Origin: CAVYUC01 sp963771595 | Lineage (GTDB): Bacteria > Bacteroidota > Bacteroidia > Bacteroidales > Prolixibacteraceae | Assembly: GCA_963771595.1 (NCBI GenBank) | Contig: CAVYUC010000019.1 | Location: 1 to 64,000, forward strand | Direction of reading: 5' to 3' | DNA length: 64,000 nt | Part shown: one piece after another, positions 8,801-15,842 of the stretch | Layout: every line of letters starts with the position of its first letter | Position numbering within the stretch: the stretch's first letter is position 1 | Made by a program: the position numbers and the translations under genes | Notes under the pieces: generated by a model | What the model was told of the DNA's origin: nothing | Databases searched by the model: none | Seen by the model: the letters and a program-made list of their open reading frames with translations, nothing else

Positions 8801-9065
8801 AGCTGAAGCACATGAAACTTCGGCAGAAGTTCATTTTGCCGATTCCGGAGTGGGATTAAGCGCAGATCAGTTCAACCGGATTTTTGATGTGGGTGTCGCC
8901 AGCAGAAAAGGCACCACCGGAGAAACCGGAACAGGTCTGGGACTGCTGATAAGCAAGGAATTTATCAGCAAAAACAGCGGGAAAATATGGGCAACGGCAA
9001 ATGTTCCAAAGGGAACTGTTTTTCATTTTTCCATTCCACTGGCCAACGCTCAAAAAAGGGGTTGA
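5820..9065 (+). CDS. Propeller-type sensor histidine kinase (Reg_prop, Y_Y_Y, HisKA, HATPase)
   Basis: A 1081-residue inner-membrane sensor. A signal peptide precedes a periplasmic double beta-propeller made of about 11-12 repeats of the D-x-x-G-x-x-W-x-G type (for example DRFGNLWIGTDQGL, DDDGNIWVSSSNGL), then a Y_Y_Y domain (FRYKLEGFDDQW), one transmembrane helix near 797-819, HisKA with phospho-acceptor His863 (FFTIISHDLKSPLSG) and a HATPase with N box NNAIKFT and G boxes DSGVGL and TGTGLGL. It ends right after the ATPase. The receiver and AraC output domains of classical hybrid two-component regulators are absent, so it needs a separate response regulator not encoded here. Its placement suggests carbohydrate sensing, possibly for the adjacent apiose operon. 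Confidence 0.92.
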   Translation: MHKHIFCGFLLLVFLLFARISQSAIAFYHYGTEKGLTESIITNIKQDSVGFIWLAGENTLTRFDSHVFKVYRNKGVNGERQPWNKINTIFTDAKGTLWVGSDLGFASYNFLKDEFVTPVQGWDTIAVTDFTEDRFGNLWIGTDQGLVKYNRDTQETTWFTAKDVIETEGNNILPAGYISHICHEPDGKIWISFFQSGICRFDPKNREVEYYEELAGTKISNLKITDLDFRDDKLYYSTLSRGLFCFEPEAEENTSYIDGSYLKSVHNFHLANDSIAWLSTNNGLVQLNYLNKKYERYTSIPIDPLSLDRTAVNYVFVDAEDNLWVSSGVRGISYGLNNLPFNHLMFSDNLPYTLTEKEVTGISFDRLGNLWLGYESGLIEKHSYDPLAKRKYHLTWGNKLFSGSIFSIFQDSKDRIWAGGWESGLNKLNTAGTSFEKVSFPSDSVNRMMRNADIRDIIEGPDGNLWICVHGIGVLKYNPDSHSSKFFLRNDEKPEDGISNDYTYDLCADDDGNIWVSSSNGLSSINTKTEKITSFYHEPKNANSLSDNSVHTVFFDYSGLVWAGTGTGLNVYIPKLKNFIPLKTENDYSFFNVSSIESPGPGEIWVSTKNGLCRVTYTLNENGDNLIYDLTFYYRSNGLISSSYFSRSSGIDENRTLYFGGNEGLDLIVPAEISNIKNLPPKALITETTVYGKKIYPVKNDENPGIPLLELDYDQRMVSFRFTSINFANPEQLRFRYKLEGFDDQWVYPQNEQVATYTNLNSGDYQFVVQTISKDGKWSSRQSSIQLLINQPFWETSTFVTVVVLLFFLLFFIIGWANNQRTKRRQRKLEQIIHDRTNELVERNNELDLANNTKNRFFTIISHDLKSPLSGLLGVLEILSEPDEIPCNKREDLLNAAHHSAKQTFNLLNNLLTWASSQMNKVNFEPVTFNLNELLGKNILLSQEQAKQKNIDVAALFSENLYVFADENMIDTVIRNMLNNAIKFTASGGRIEVKAEAHETSAEVHFADSGVGLSADQFNRIFDVGVASRKGTTGETGTGLGLLISKEFISKNSGKIWATANVPKGTVFHFSIPLANAQKRG

Positions 9066-9253
9066 AATCATTCCGGATTTGTCCGGAAAGAGTGCCGCGG
9101 ATTCCCAAAATATTATAAACTTACTTTCAAATCGTTTGTTTAACAGAATGAAACCCGAATAGAAACTGAAGGTTTCCGGGTGCAAATCAGTTCATGAAAG
9201 GATCCCGTTAATGTTAAAGGTAAAGGAATGGGAAAAATTAAACACATTGGCTT

Positions 9254-9910
9254 ATGAACCTGACGGCAAATGTTATTGGTGCCACAGGATTGGTTGGAAA
9301 ACAACTGGTTCGGCTGCTTTTGGAGAATGAGAATTTTGAAAGGGTGAAAATATATATCCGGCGGGAATCCGGAATGGCTCATCCCAAACTGGTTCAGCAT
9401 ATTGTTGATTTCGGTGATGAGGAAATGTGGAAAAATTATTTAAAGGGCGATGTTTTGTTTTCGGCTTTGGGGACGACCTTAAAACAGGCCGGCAGTAAAG
9501 AAAAACAATACGAAGTGGATTTTACGTTTAATCTGAATTTTGCGCAGAAAGCCAAACAAAACGGAATTGAAAATTATGTGTTGGTTTCATCGGTTGGCGC
9601 CAATCCTGAATCACATATTTTTTATTCCCGCATGAAAGGTGAATTGGACGAGGCGATAGTAAAAACAGGTTTCCGAAACACGGTTATTTTACGTCCGGCA
9701 TCCTTAACCGGCGACCGCGATGAGAAACGGACGATGGAGGAAATTTCGGTTCCGGTATTGAAATTCATTACCCGGTTTGTGTTTAAAGATTACCGGCCAA
9801 TTCATGGCAAAACAGTGGCACAGGCTATGATTAATGCTGTACAAAATCCAAATCCTGAAAAAATTATCTGGGAAGGAAGCGAAGTTTTTGAGTTGGCCAA
9901 TCAACAGTGA
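9254..9910 (+). CDS. NAD(P)-binding short-chain/NmrA-like protein
   Basis: A 218-residue atypical short-chain dehydrogenase of the NAD(P)H-binding/HTATIP2-like type. It has a glycine-rich loop GATGLVG (residues 9-15), VSSVGANP in the central strand and a YSRMK tetrad (Tyr124, Lys128) equivalent to YxxxK. It also has ILRPASLTGDR, typical of the family. It is monocistronic, and no substrate can be inferred. Members are annotated variously as NAD-dependent epimerase or oxidoreductase. Confidence 0.8.
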   Translation: MNLTANVIGATGLVGKQLVRLLLENENFERVKIYIRRESGMAHPKLVQHIVDFGDEEMWKNYLKGDVLFSALGTTLKQAGSKEKQYEVDFTFNLNFAQKAKQNGIENYVLVSSVGANPESHIFYSRMKGELDEAIVKTGFRNTVILRPASLTGDRDEKRTMEEISVPVLKFITRFVFKDYRPIHGKTVAQAMINAVQNPNPEKIIWEGSEVFELANQQ

Positions 9911-9994
9911 AAACGTGGAATTTATTTGAAATGCAGAATTTTTTCAACCAAAACACCTTTTAAACGTTTCACTTCAAAAATTAAAACTAAAAAC

Positions 9995-10435
9995 ATGTAC
10001 ACAGGATTATTGCACACACACAATTTATTTCGCTGGCTTATATTAATTGTAGCAGTTTTGGCCATTGGTTTTGCATTCTCAGGATGGTTCAGGAAACGGA
10101 ACTGGACAAAAGCTGATAACGTTTTAGGTTTACTGCTGACAATTCTTGTTGATATTCAGTTTGTGGTGGGAATAGTTCTTTACGCATTTGTAAGCCCCGT
10201 TACCAAAGCTGCATTTGCCGATTTTGGAGCTGCCATGAAAAATGAAATGATGCGTTTTTATGCGGTTGAACATTTCATAATGATGGTAATTGCACTGATA
10301 ATTATCCACATCGGAAGGTCAAAATCAAAGAAAAAGTTAATCGTTTTAAGAAAACACCGTTCCGCAGCAATATATTATACCCTTGGTTTAATTGTGATAC
10401 TGGCCGCAATTCCCTGGGATCGGGCGTTGCTTTAA
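9995..10435 (+). CDS. Four-helix membrane protein of unknown function
   Basis: A 146-residue protein with four predicted membrane helices and paired histidines (HTHNLFRW at residues 6-13, VEHFIMM, IIIHIGR). This arrangement is similar to small cytochrome b561-like or quinone-linked membrane proteins in Bacteroidota. I chose the ATG at 9995; the in-frame ATG at 9926 would add a charged, unconserved-looking leader. Its stop overlaps the stop of the convergent PIN gene by two or three bases. Function is unknown. Confidence 0.7.
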   Translation: MYTGLLHTHNLFRWLILIVAVLAIGFAFSGWFRKRNWTKADNVLGLLLTILVDIQFVVGIVLYAFVSPVTKAAFADFGAAMKNEMMRFYAVEHFIMMVIALIIIHIGRSKSKKKLIVLRKHRSAAIYYTLGLIVILAAIPWDRALL

Positions 10436-10806
10436 AGAAAAGGATTTATTACAGTTAAGTCGTTGATTTTCTGATTGTGTTGTAAATCTTCGGAATAAAG
10501 AATGGTGCAATTGGCTTCAAGGGCAACCGCAATTAGTAATGAATCATAAAACGAAAATTGCCACCTTCGATTTATATCCAATGCTGAAACTTTAGTTCCT
10601 TTGTTGGAAATATTTCGCAAATTGGATAAATTATTTTTTCAAGATGAAGTTGAATGTCTTCGGTTTTCAATGGAATACGAAATTTTTTGGTTACGACATT
10701 CAGAAACTCCTGAATAACCTGAAAACTAACACAACCTCTGCCGGAAAGTGCATTTTTAATTAATTTATCAGATGATATTGGTATCCAGGAAAAACTTATC
10801 TTTCAT
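10432..10806 (-). pseudogene. Degenerate PIN-domain (VapC-like) toxin
   Basis: Remnants of a PIN ribonuclease in three frames. An ATG at 10806 overlaps the antitoxin end and reads MKDKFFLDTNII (first acidic residue of the PIN active site), followed immediately by TGA. The next piece, DKLIKNALS through VIQEFLNVVTKKF, is in another frame and seems to lack about 15-20 residues normally found after DTNII. Near 10592-10596 a missing base shifts the frame again before the C-terminal piece ALDINRRWQFSFYDSLLIA and ILYSEDLQHNQ (terminal acidic residues). With a deletion plus a frameshift, the toxin is very probably inactive. Confidence 0.8.
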
Positions 10807-11026
10807 TCATTTCATCTCTTGTAAACTTTCTGCCAGCCCGGGCATAACTCAATGATTCCATCACTTTATCGTATTCTTCAACAGCTTTTTTACGATCAGC
10901 ATATTGTTTAAGCCATCTTCGAAAGAGTGCATTTAATGTGGTTTTTTCTTTCCTTGCCTGTTCCCTTGCTTTGTCAATCAATTCTTCCTCTGCACTAAAA
11001 GTTATATTCTTTAACATGATGTACAC
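10796..11026 (-). CDS. Ribbon-helix-helix antitoxin (VapB-like)
   Basis: A 76-residue protein with an N-terminal ribbon-helix-helix pattern (MLKNITFSAEEELIDKARE, KEKTTLNALFRRWLKQYA) and a charged C-terminus (ARAGRKFTRDEMNER) that would wrap a PIN toxin. The ORF starts MYIMLKN, and the internal Met at residue 4 is an equally good start. It overlaps the start of the PIN toxin by 11 bases, the usual antitoxin-first operon layout. It is intact although the partner gene is decayed, as in many orphaned modules. It likely autoregulates the promoter just upstream. Confidence 0.75.
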   Translation of the reverse strand: MYIMLKNITFSAEEELIDKAREQARKEKTTLNALFRRWLKQYADRKKAVEEYDKVMESLSYARAGRKFTRDEMNER

Positions 11027-11354
11027 TAATTTCGTGTAAAGTTAATTCAAAAGCAGAAGTTTCCAAAGCGTTGCGTCATCCCTTTTTCCGATAAATCTCA
11101 CGGGGTTATACTCTCATTTATCGGCAATTCACTCTTTTCCGGGCTGTAATATGGCGCACTTTCAGCGTGGAAAATAAAAACAACTGTTGTATACCTGTAG
11201 AGACGTGATGCATCGCGTCTCTACAGGTATACAACAGTTAAACAGACACGATGCATCGCGTATCTTCTAACAGAGGTTACCAATAGAAAACAAGCAGGCG
11301 CAATCAGTCAGTTCATTGAAAAACAACTGTTCCATGCGCCTCATTTCTTTATGC
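11027..11354. other. Intergenic region with inverted repeats, no gene
   Basis: This 328-bp stretch holds a 9-bp inverted repeat (CCGATAAAT at 11088-11096, ATTTATCGG at 11116-11124), a 58-bp palindrome (annotated separately) with a decayed half-copy, and a two-part stem at 11296-11341 (AGGCGCA/TGCGCCT outside, CAGTT/AACTG inside) just beyond the GH9 stop codon. I see no plausible coding region. Confidence 0.7.
11182..11239. repeat. 58-bp near-perfect palindrome (REP/MITE-like)
   Basis: Two 24-nt arms (11182-11205 and 11216-11239) are exact reverse complements around a centre with GATGCATC (11207-11214). The only mismatch is T11206 against G11215. The core GTAGAGACG...CGTCTCTAC around GATGCATC resembles a dispersed intergenic hairpin family I have seen in several bacterial phyla. 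A degenerate partial copy (ACGATGCATCGCGT, 11248-11261) follows at once. Confidence 0.85.
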
Positions 11355-13826
11355 TTATTTTTTCAGTAAATTATCGGCAGCCAGCACCAGAAACATAAAA
11401 TTGGTTGCGCCGCCGCCCATAACATATTCGGTTTGCTGCCAGAAATACGGCCACTCTTTCAGTTCCGGGAAATCGGGCCGGATAATTCCGGTTCCTGACA
11501 CGACGCCGCCCGGAATAAATGAGCGATCGGCACGGTTGACTCCGTAGGCCTGGATTACTGAGCGCGAACCAACACCCGATGCAAACGATGAAGTGTTTTC
11601 TCCCGGATGATTGCCCAGCATAAAATTAAGTGCGTTGTACAGCAAATCCGTTTTGAACAATTGGGGCAGGTTCTGGTGAAGGAAATACTGCTGAAGTCCA
11701 AGTCTTTGAATTCCCCAGCCATCGCCCCAGATGCGAATGTTGTACGGCACGCCGAAAGGATTTTCCTTTTGTTTTTCTTCCAGGTCGGCTTTAAGTTTTT
11801 CGAAAGCCGGTTTTAGTGCAGTTTTGAAACCTTCATTTTTTGATTTGTTGAGTATTCGTGCCACTGTCCAGCCTGAATTTCCGATTCCACGCACAATCTG
11901 GTCCTGCATTTCAACCAAATCGCTCATGTATTTTTCATTTCCTGTGGTAAGGTATAATTCCACTGCAGCAGCAATTTTTGATGAAGCACCGCGCCTGGAG
12001 TCTTCCCGGTTTGCAGCATAAATTTCTTCAGCTGCACTTAATGAACGCGCAGCCAGTTCATCGTTGTACCCTATTAATACTCGTGCTGCAGCAGCCAATC
12101 CTTCCACAGCGCTGTATTCATGTCCGGCATTTTCTTCTGTGAAAACAAAGCGGTCATCCAGTTTGCCCGATTCAGTTCCGGTTTTTTCATTTTTATCCAG
12201 TTCAGGATTGTATTTTAAACCGTCGGTCATTGCTGAAGCATCACCCAGCATGACGTACTGGCGCAGGCTGTTGCAAATGATTCCGCGATACAAACGTCCC
12301 AGATTTTCATATCCGCCAAGGATAGTAAGCACCCCATGTTCTACCTGTTGCAACACATCTGGCTTTCCATCAGGCAGGTGAATCTCCACCAGGTTATTTT
12401 TCTGGTCAACGGTAGTTTGGTCCCATTCCACACCAAATTGTTCGTAGGCCATGGCCAGTGTCCAAACGGTTCCGGCCTGTGATTCCACGCGCAGATCATA
12501 ATCGCCGGCATCATGCCAGCCGCCGGTATTAATTCCGGGAACCTGTTCCAGCGGTTCATATTTTGTTAGGGTGGAAGAGCCCTGGGAATATCCGTCGAAG
12601 TGGTTGGTATCCAATGGCGCCATCAGTGCATCATCCATGTGGCACAGGTCATGCCACACACGGTAACCTTCGTTGATACGCATGTGACACATTTGCACCG
12701 GCAGGAAATATTCAAGTGTAGGCTGCCACACATGTCGTTCATACACATCTTCATCAATTTTAAAAGGCTCAGTTTCGTAGTTCCCGTATTTTATCTTATA
12801 CAGTCCGGGCTTTGTCACATCAGAAAAATCGAGCTGATAATAATTAAAACGAAGGTATTTTCCCCACGTTTCGGGTTTGCCTTCTTTTACTGTTTCAACC
12901 GTTCCGTTTTCATTTAACCGAATTACTGAAACTTCATCGATTTTAGTCTCCGATTTGTCCAACTCAACCGTTGCAATTTTTTGTTGCTTTATATGATAAC
13001 CAACCTGGCTGACATGAACTACCGGCTTTTGTTTAAAATCCTTAACTACATTTGGCTCAACCAGCCACTCAATTGCATTTTTTGAAGCTCCTGCCGGTAC
13101 TTCCGAACGGACAACAAACCAGCCGTTATTGTGGTAAAAACGGCCATCAAGTAATTGCAGATCCGCTTTCATGCTAGTAATTTCAATGGTTTGTAACGGC
13201 TCACCTGGTGCAATGGTCAGTTTTTTTCCGGTAGCCATGGGATAAGCCTGCCATTTTCCATCGGCATCTTTTTTCATTGGGCCATTTGCCTGTTGTGTAA
13301 AAATTCCGGATTTATCATCCATGTACCATGATTTTCCGAAAAGCAATCCCGGAAATAACTCCAGGTTGAAACCTACCTTCCCTATCCATTTTTCCGGTAG
13401 CGGTTCATCCAAATCCACAATTATCCTGAAGTTATCGCCTTCGCCAATAACCCGGACGTAATAGTTGAAATTTAAATCGGGGTAATATATCGGGTTGAAT
13501 CCTTTGCGGTTGCGGTTTTCATCGGGATACGTCAATTTTACACGGATTTCATTATTTTCGGAAATCACTTCCCGATCACCGACTTTGGGAATCGGTTGCC
13601 ATTGTCCGGGGGTAGGCTCCAGTCGCAAATCTCCGTTGGTTGCGACCCTGGTTCCGTTCTGAATAATTCCCACTGCACCCTGATGGCCTTCCGGATAAAT
13701 ATCATAAAATACCATGACATTCAGACCAGGCATTTCAAAATACTCATCCTGATTAATGGTTAATTTTTGTGCTGAAAGTGTTATTGCTGCAGTAAAAAAC
13801 AGCGCAAGAAAAATTAATCTCTTCAT
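11355..13826 (-). CDS. GH9 family glycanase, secreted
   Basis: An 823-residue secreted glycoside hydrolase of family 9 (endo-beta-1,4-glucanase/cellodextrinase type). A signal peptide ends near residue 19 (LSAQ). A long N-terminal beta domain precedes an Ig-like CelD_N domain (VVHVSQVGYHIKQQKIATVEL, about 270-360) and the alpha/alpha-toroid catalytic domain. The catalytic-base motif GGWHDAGDYD is clear, with Asp439 and Asp442. The later motif LGNHPGENTSSFASG resembles the family substrate-binding segment. The gene stands alone, without SusC/D partners. The substrate (cellulose, mixed-linkage glucan or xyloglucan) is unknown. Confidence 0.88.
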   Translation of the reverse strand: MKRLIFLALFFTAAITLSAQKLTINQDEYFEMPGLNVMVFYDIYPEGHQGAVGIIQNGTRVATNGDLRLEPTPGQWQPIPKVGDREVISENNEIRVKLTYPDENRNRKGFNPIYYPDLNFNYYVRVIGEGDNFRIIVDLDEPLPEKWIGKVGFNLELFPGLLFGKSWYMDDKSGIFTQQANGPMKKDADGKWQAYPMATGKKLTIAPGEPLQTIEITSMKADLQLLDGRFYHNNGWFVVRSEVPAGASKNAIEWLVEPNVVKDFKQKPVVHVSQVGYHIKQQKIATVELDKSETKIDEVSVIRLNENGTVETVKEGKPETWGKYLRFNYYQLDFSDVTKPGLYKIKYGNYETEPFKIDEDVYERHVWQPTLEYFLPVQMCHMRINEGYRVWHDLCHMDDALMAPLDTNHFDGYSQGSSTLTKYEPLEQVPGINTGGWHDAGDYDLRVESQAGTVWTLAMAYEQFGVEWDQTTVDQKNNLVEIHLPDGKPDVLQQVEHGVLTILGGYENLGRLYRGIICNSLRQYVMLGDASAMTDGLKYNPELDKNEKTGTESGKLDDRFVFTEENAGHEYSAVEGLAAAARVLIGYNDELAARSLSAAEEIYAANREDSRRGASSKIAAAVELYLTTGNEKYMSDLVEMQDQIVRGIGNSGWTVARILNKSKNEGFKTALKPAFEKLKADLEEKQKENPFGVPYNIRIWGDGWGIQRLGLQQYFLHQNLPQLFKTDLLYNALNFMLGNHPGENTSSFASGVGSRSVIQAYGVNRADRSFIPGGVVSGTGIIRPDFPELKEWPYFWQQTEYVMGGGATNFMFLVLAADNLLKK

Positions 13827-13979
13827 TTAAAAAAGGTTTTAGTTGTTCAGGTTGTAAATATAACAATCTGAATTATTAATGACGATTTTATCCCGAAGAT
13901 TGATGCAATTAAATTCCGGAATGGAGAAGATGGGGTAAATTCAGTAAACGGACGTATGCAGTTATGAACAACGGGCAAT

Positions 13980-14082
13980 TAAATTCATACTAAATTCATA
14001 CTAAATTCGAATTAAATTCAATATATAATTGAATTTAATACAAGTTTAAACTGAATTTAATATCGAATTTAATTCGAATTTG
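13980..14082. repeat. Helically phased inverted array of TAAATTC / GAATTTA
   Basis: Four TAAATTC units start at 13980, 13991, 14002 and 14013 (exactly 11 bp apart). They are followed by inverted units GAATTTA at 14031, 14053 and 14065 and GAATTTG at 14076, with a degenerate AAGTTTA near 14042, also at 11-12 bp steps. The centre is a perfect 12-bp stem (14011-14022 with 14028-14039) around ATATA. The whole is an imperfect palindrome of roughly 100 bp. Confidence 0.85.
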
Positions 14083-14274
14083 GTCCGGCTTTAACCCGGT
14101 TTAAATCCAGCTTATTTTTCCTTCCCCGCTTAACCGGCAGGGGGAGAAAAAGGGGTAAAAATGTTAAAAAGGGCTGGAATTTTTCTGAGCAGGGATTTAC
14201 CAAATCCGATAGCTGTTTTCCGACAAGAACAGTTCTTACTCCTGATTACCAATGTATTTGCCATTCCCTAGGCA

Positions 14275-14303
14275 CAAAAAAAACCGCCTGCAACAGGCGG
14301 TTT
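14275..14303 (-). terminator. Rho-independent terminator of the alpha/beta hydrolase gene
   Basis: A ten-pair stem AAACCGCCTG/CAGGCGGTTT (14281-14290 with 14294-14303), loop of three, followed on the minus strand by a run of T (A-run 14275-14283 on plus). Confidence 0.9.
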
Positions 14304-14325
14304 TAGAAAGCTGCACGGACATATT

Positions 14326-15729
14326 TTACAGGCTAAGTATCCAGTTTTTTATTAAATCCATAACTATCGGCGAGATGGTTTCGTCAATTTTTGGATATTC
14401 TGTTTCATCGCCGGTGGTGCAGGTTTGGAACATGTGGTTTACACCAGGTACTACAACCAGTTGGTTTTTTTCATTTCTGCCGGATATGGCCCTTTGCAGT
14501 TCTGCCTGGTTTAATATAGGCGGAACCTGCTGATCTTTTTCGCCCAGCAAAGCCAGCACCGGGCAATCCAGGGATTGGATGGTTTTTTCAGGATCATACC
14601 GGAGACCATAGCGCCACCAGCGTCCACTTACCAGATTGGCTATTTGATTTATGCGTTCTTCGCTCCAGTTTAAGGTGTTTTTTGTTTTTTCATCGTAAGC
14701 TGCATATATTTTTTGAATCTCACTTTGAACCTGTTCATCCGGAATATCTTTACGTACTGTTTCATTTACAGCTTTAAGCCAGTTTTCCTGTGCTGTAATA
14801 TATTCCTCCGTTGCGCCTCCTTTTTTAGCCATTAAACTGCGCTGGTAATTTACATTATCACCCAGGTTGGAGCCGGGGCCGGCGAGCAACACAATAAAAG
14901 CAACTTCATCCGAACCGGATGCGGCGACGGGGGCAATCATCCCTCCTTCGCTGTGCCCGATTAAACCGATCATTGCCGGATTAATTTCTTTTCTGGTTTT
15001 CATGAAGTTCAGTGCAGCCAGTGCATCTTCTGCAAAATCACCGGAAGTAGAAGCACCAAAATCGCCGGTAGAAGCGCCAACTCCGCGATCGTCGTAACGC
15101 AAAACAGCAATGCCGTTATTGGTAAGGTAATCGGCAATTACCAGGAAAGGTTTATGGTTGAAAACTTCTTCGTTGCGGTTTTGAGGGCCCGAGCCGGTGA
15201 TTAAAATGACGGCAGGAAATGGCCCGTCGCCTTTTGGTAAAGTGAGTGTTCCGGCTAATTGCACACCGGCATTCTCATTGGAGAAAACAACTTCCTCTTC
15301 GGTATAGGAATAAGGCTTTTTAGGTTCCTGCGGGCGGATATTCACCGGTAATGCATTTATCCGTTTAAATACGAGCGGGAATTTTCCCGGTCCCTGTCTG
15401 AATTCAGCAGCTATTTCGGTTTTTGCAGCATTGAAGTCGCCTTCTATCTGAATACCTCTTTGAGATGTTATAAGGATGTGATCACCGGTAATAGTTGTTT
15501 CCTCGAACGGAATTTCGCCGCTTCCCTGGTCCAGGCTGTTAACGGTGGAAGTGAAGGCGCCGTTTTCATCCTGTTGAATGGTTACGGCCAGGCGCAGTTC
15601 CATGCCGCCGACTTTCAGGGTATCCAGAAAAATTCCGGTTGGGGCTGATTGATTCTGCGCCCTGCCGGATGAAGCACAGTAAAATGTAATCCCTGCAATA
15701 ATTAAATTGGTAAAAATTAGCTTTCTCAT
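14326..15729 (-). CDS. Secreted alpha/beta hydrolase (serine peptidase S9/dienelactone-hydrolase-like)
   Basis: A 467-residue protein with a signal peptide (to about residue 24, GRAQ), an N-terminal beta-rich region of about 120 residues, and an alpha/beta hydrolase fold. The oxyanion region ILITGSGPQNRNE, the nucleophile elbow GHSEGG (Ser260), the acid strand LLGEKDQQVP and the catalytic His in GVNHMFQ are all visible. It is probably a periplasmic esterase or peptidase. It is monocistronic with its own terminator, and the substrate is unknown. Confidence 0.85.
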   Translation of the reverse strand: MRKLIFTNLIIAGITFYCASSGRAQNQSAPTGIFLDTLKVGGMELRLAVTIQQDENGAFTSTVNSLDQGSGEIPFEETTITGDHILITSQRGIQIEGDFNAAKTEIAAEFRQGPGKFPLVFKRINALPVNIRPQEPKKPYSYTEEEVVFSNENAGVQLAGTLTLPKGDGPFPAVILITGSGPQNRNEEVFNHKPFLVIADYLTNNGIAVLRYDDRGVGASTGDFGASTSGDFAEDALAALNFMKTRKEINPAMIGLIGHSEGGMIAPVAASGSDEVAFIVLLAGPGSNLGDNVNYQRSLMAKKGGATEEYITAQENWLKAVNETVRKDIPDEQVQSEIQKIYAAYDEKTKNTLNWSEERINQIANLVSGRWWRYGLRYDPEKTIQSLDCPVLALLGEKDQQVPPILNQAELQRAISGRNEKNQLVVVPGVNHMFQTCTTGDETEYPKIDETISPIVMDLIKNWILSL

Positions 15730-15787
15730 GTTGTAGATTTTTGTTTTCTGTTTTCAGATTTTGACGCAGGAGTGATTTTCTGGTTAC

Positions 15788-15816
15788 AAAAAAACCGTCC
15801 CTGAAAAAGGACGGTT
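15788..15816 (-). terminator. Terminator of the acyl-CoA synthetase gene
   Basis: The stem AACCGTCC/GGACGGTT (15793-15800 with 15809-15816) has an 8-nt loop, with a T-run on the minus strand (A-run from 15788 on plus). It lies 27 bp beyond the stop codon. Confidence 0.85.
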
Positions 15817-15842
15817 CATGATAATGAAATATATGATGTAGT

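Larger units (their letters stand above)
13827..14325. other. Intergenic region upstream of the GH9 gene
   Basis: About 500 bp without a gene. It contains a -7-like TATATTTA on the minus strand (13855-13862) that could serve the GH9 gene, the phased AT-rich palindrome at 13980-14082, a short AAGAACaGTTCTT palindrome near 14225-14237, and the terminator of the alpha/beta hydrolase at 14275-14303. Confidence 0.7.

Noticed and set aside
13980..14082. AT-rich repeat array as a replication origin or iteron set
   Set aside because: No DnaA-box-like sequences, no initiator gene nearby and only one short array between ordinary genes.
11355..15729. A polysaccharide utilisation locus around the GH9 gene
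   Set aside because: No SusC/SusD pair, regulator or further glycosidases adjoin it; the neighbours are an unrelated hydrolase and a decayed toxin-antitoxin module.
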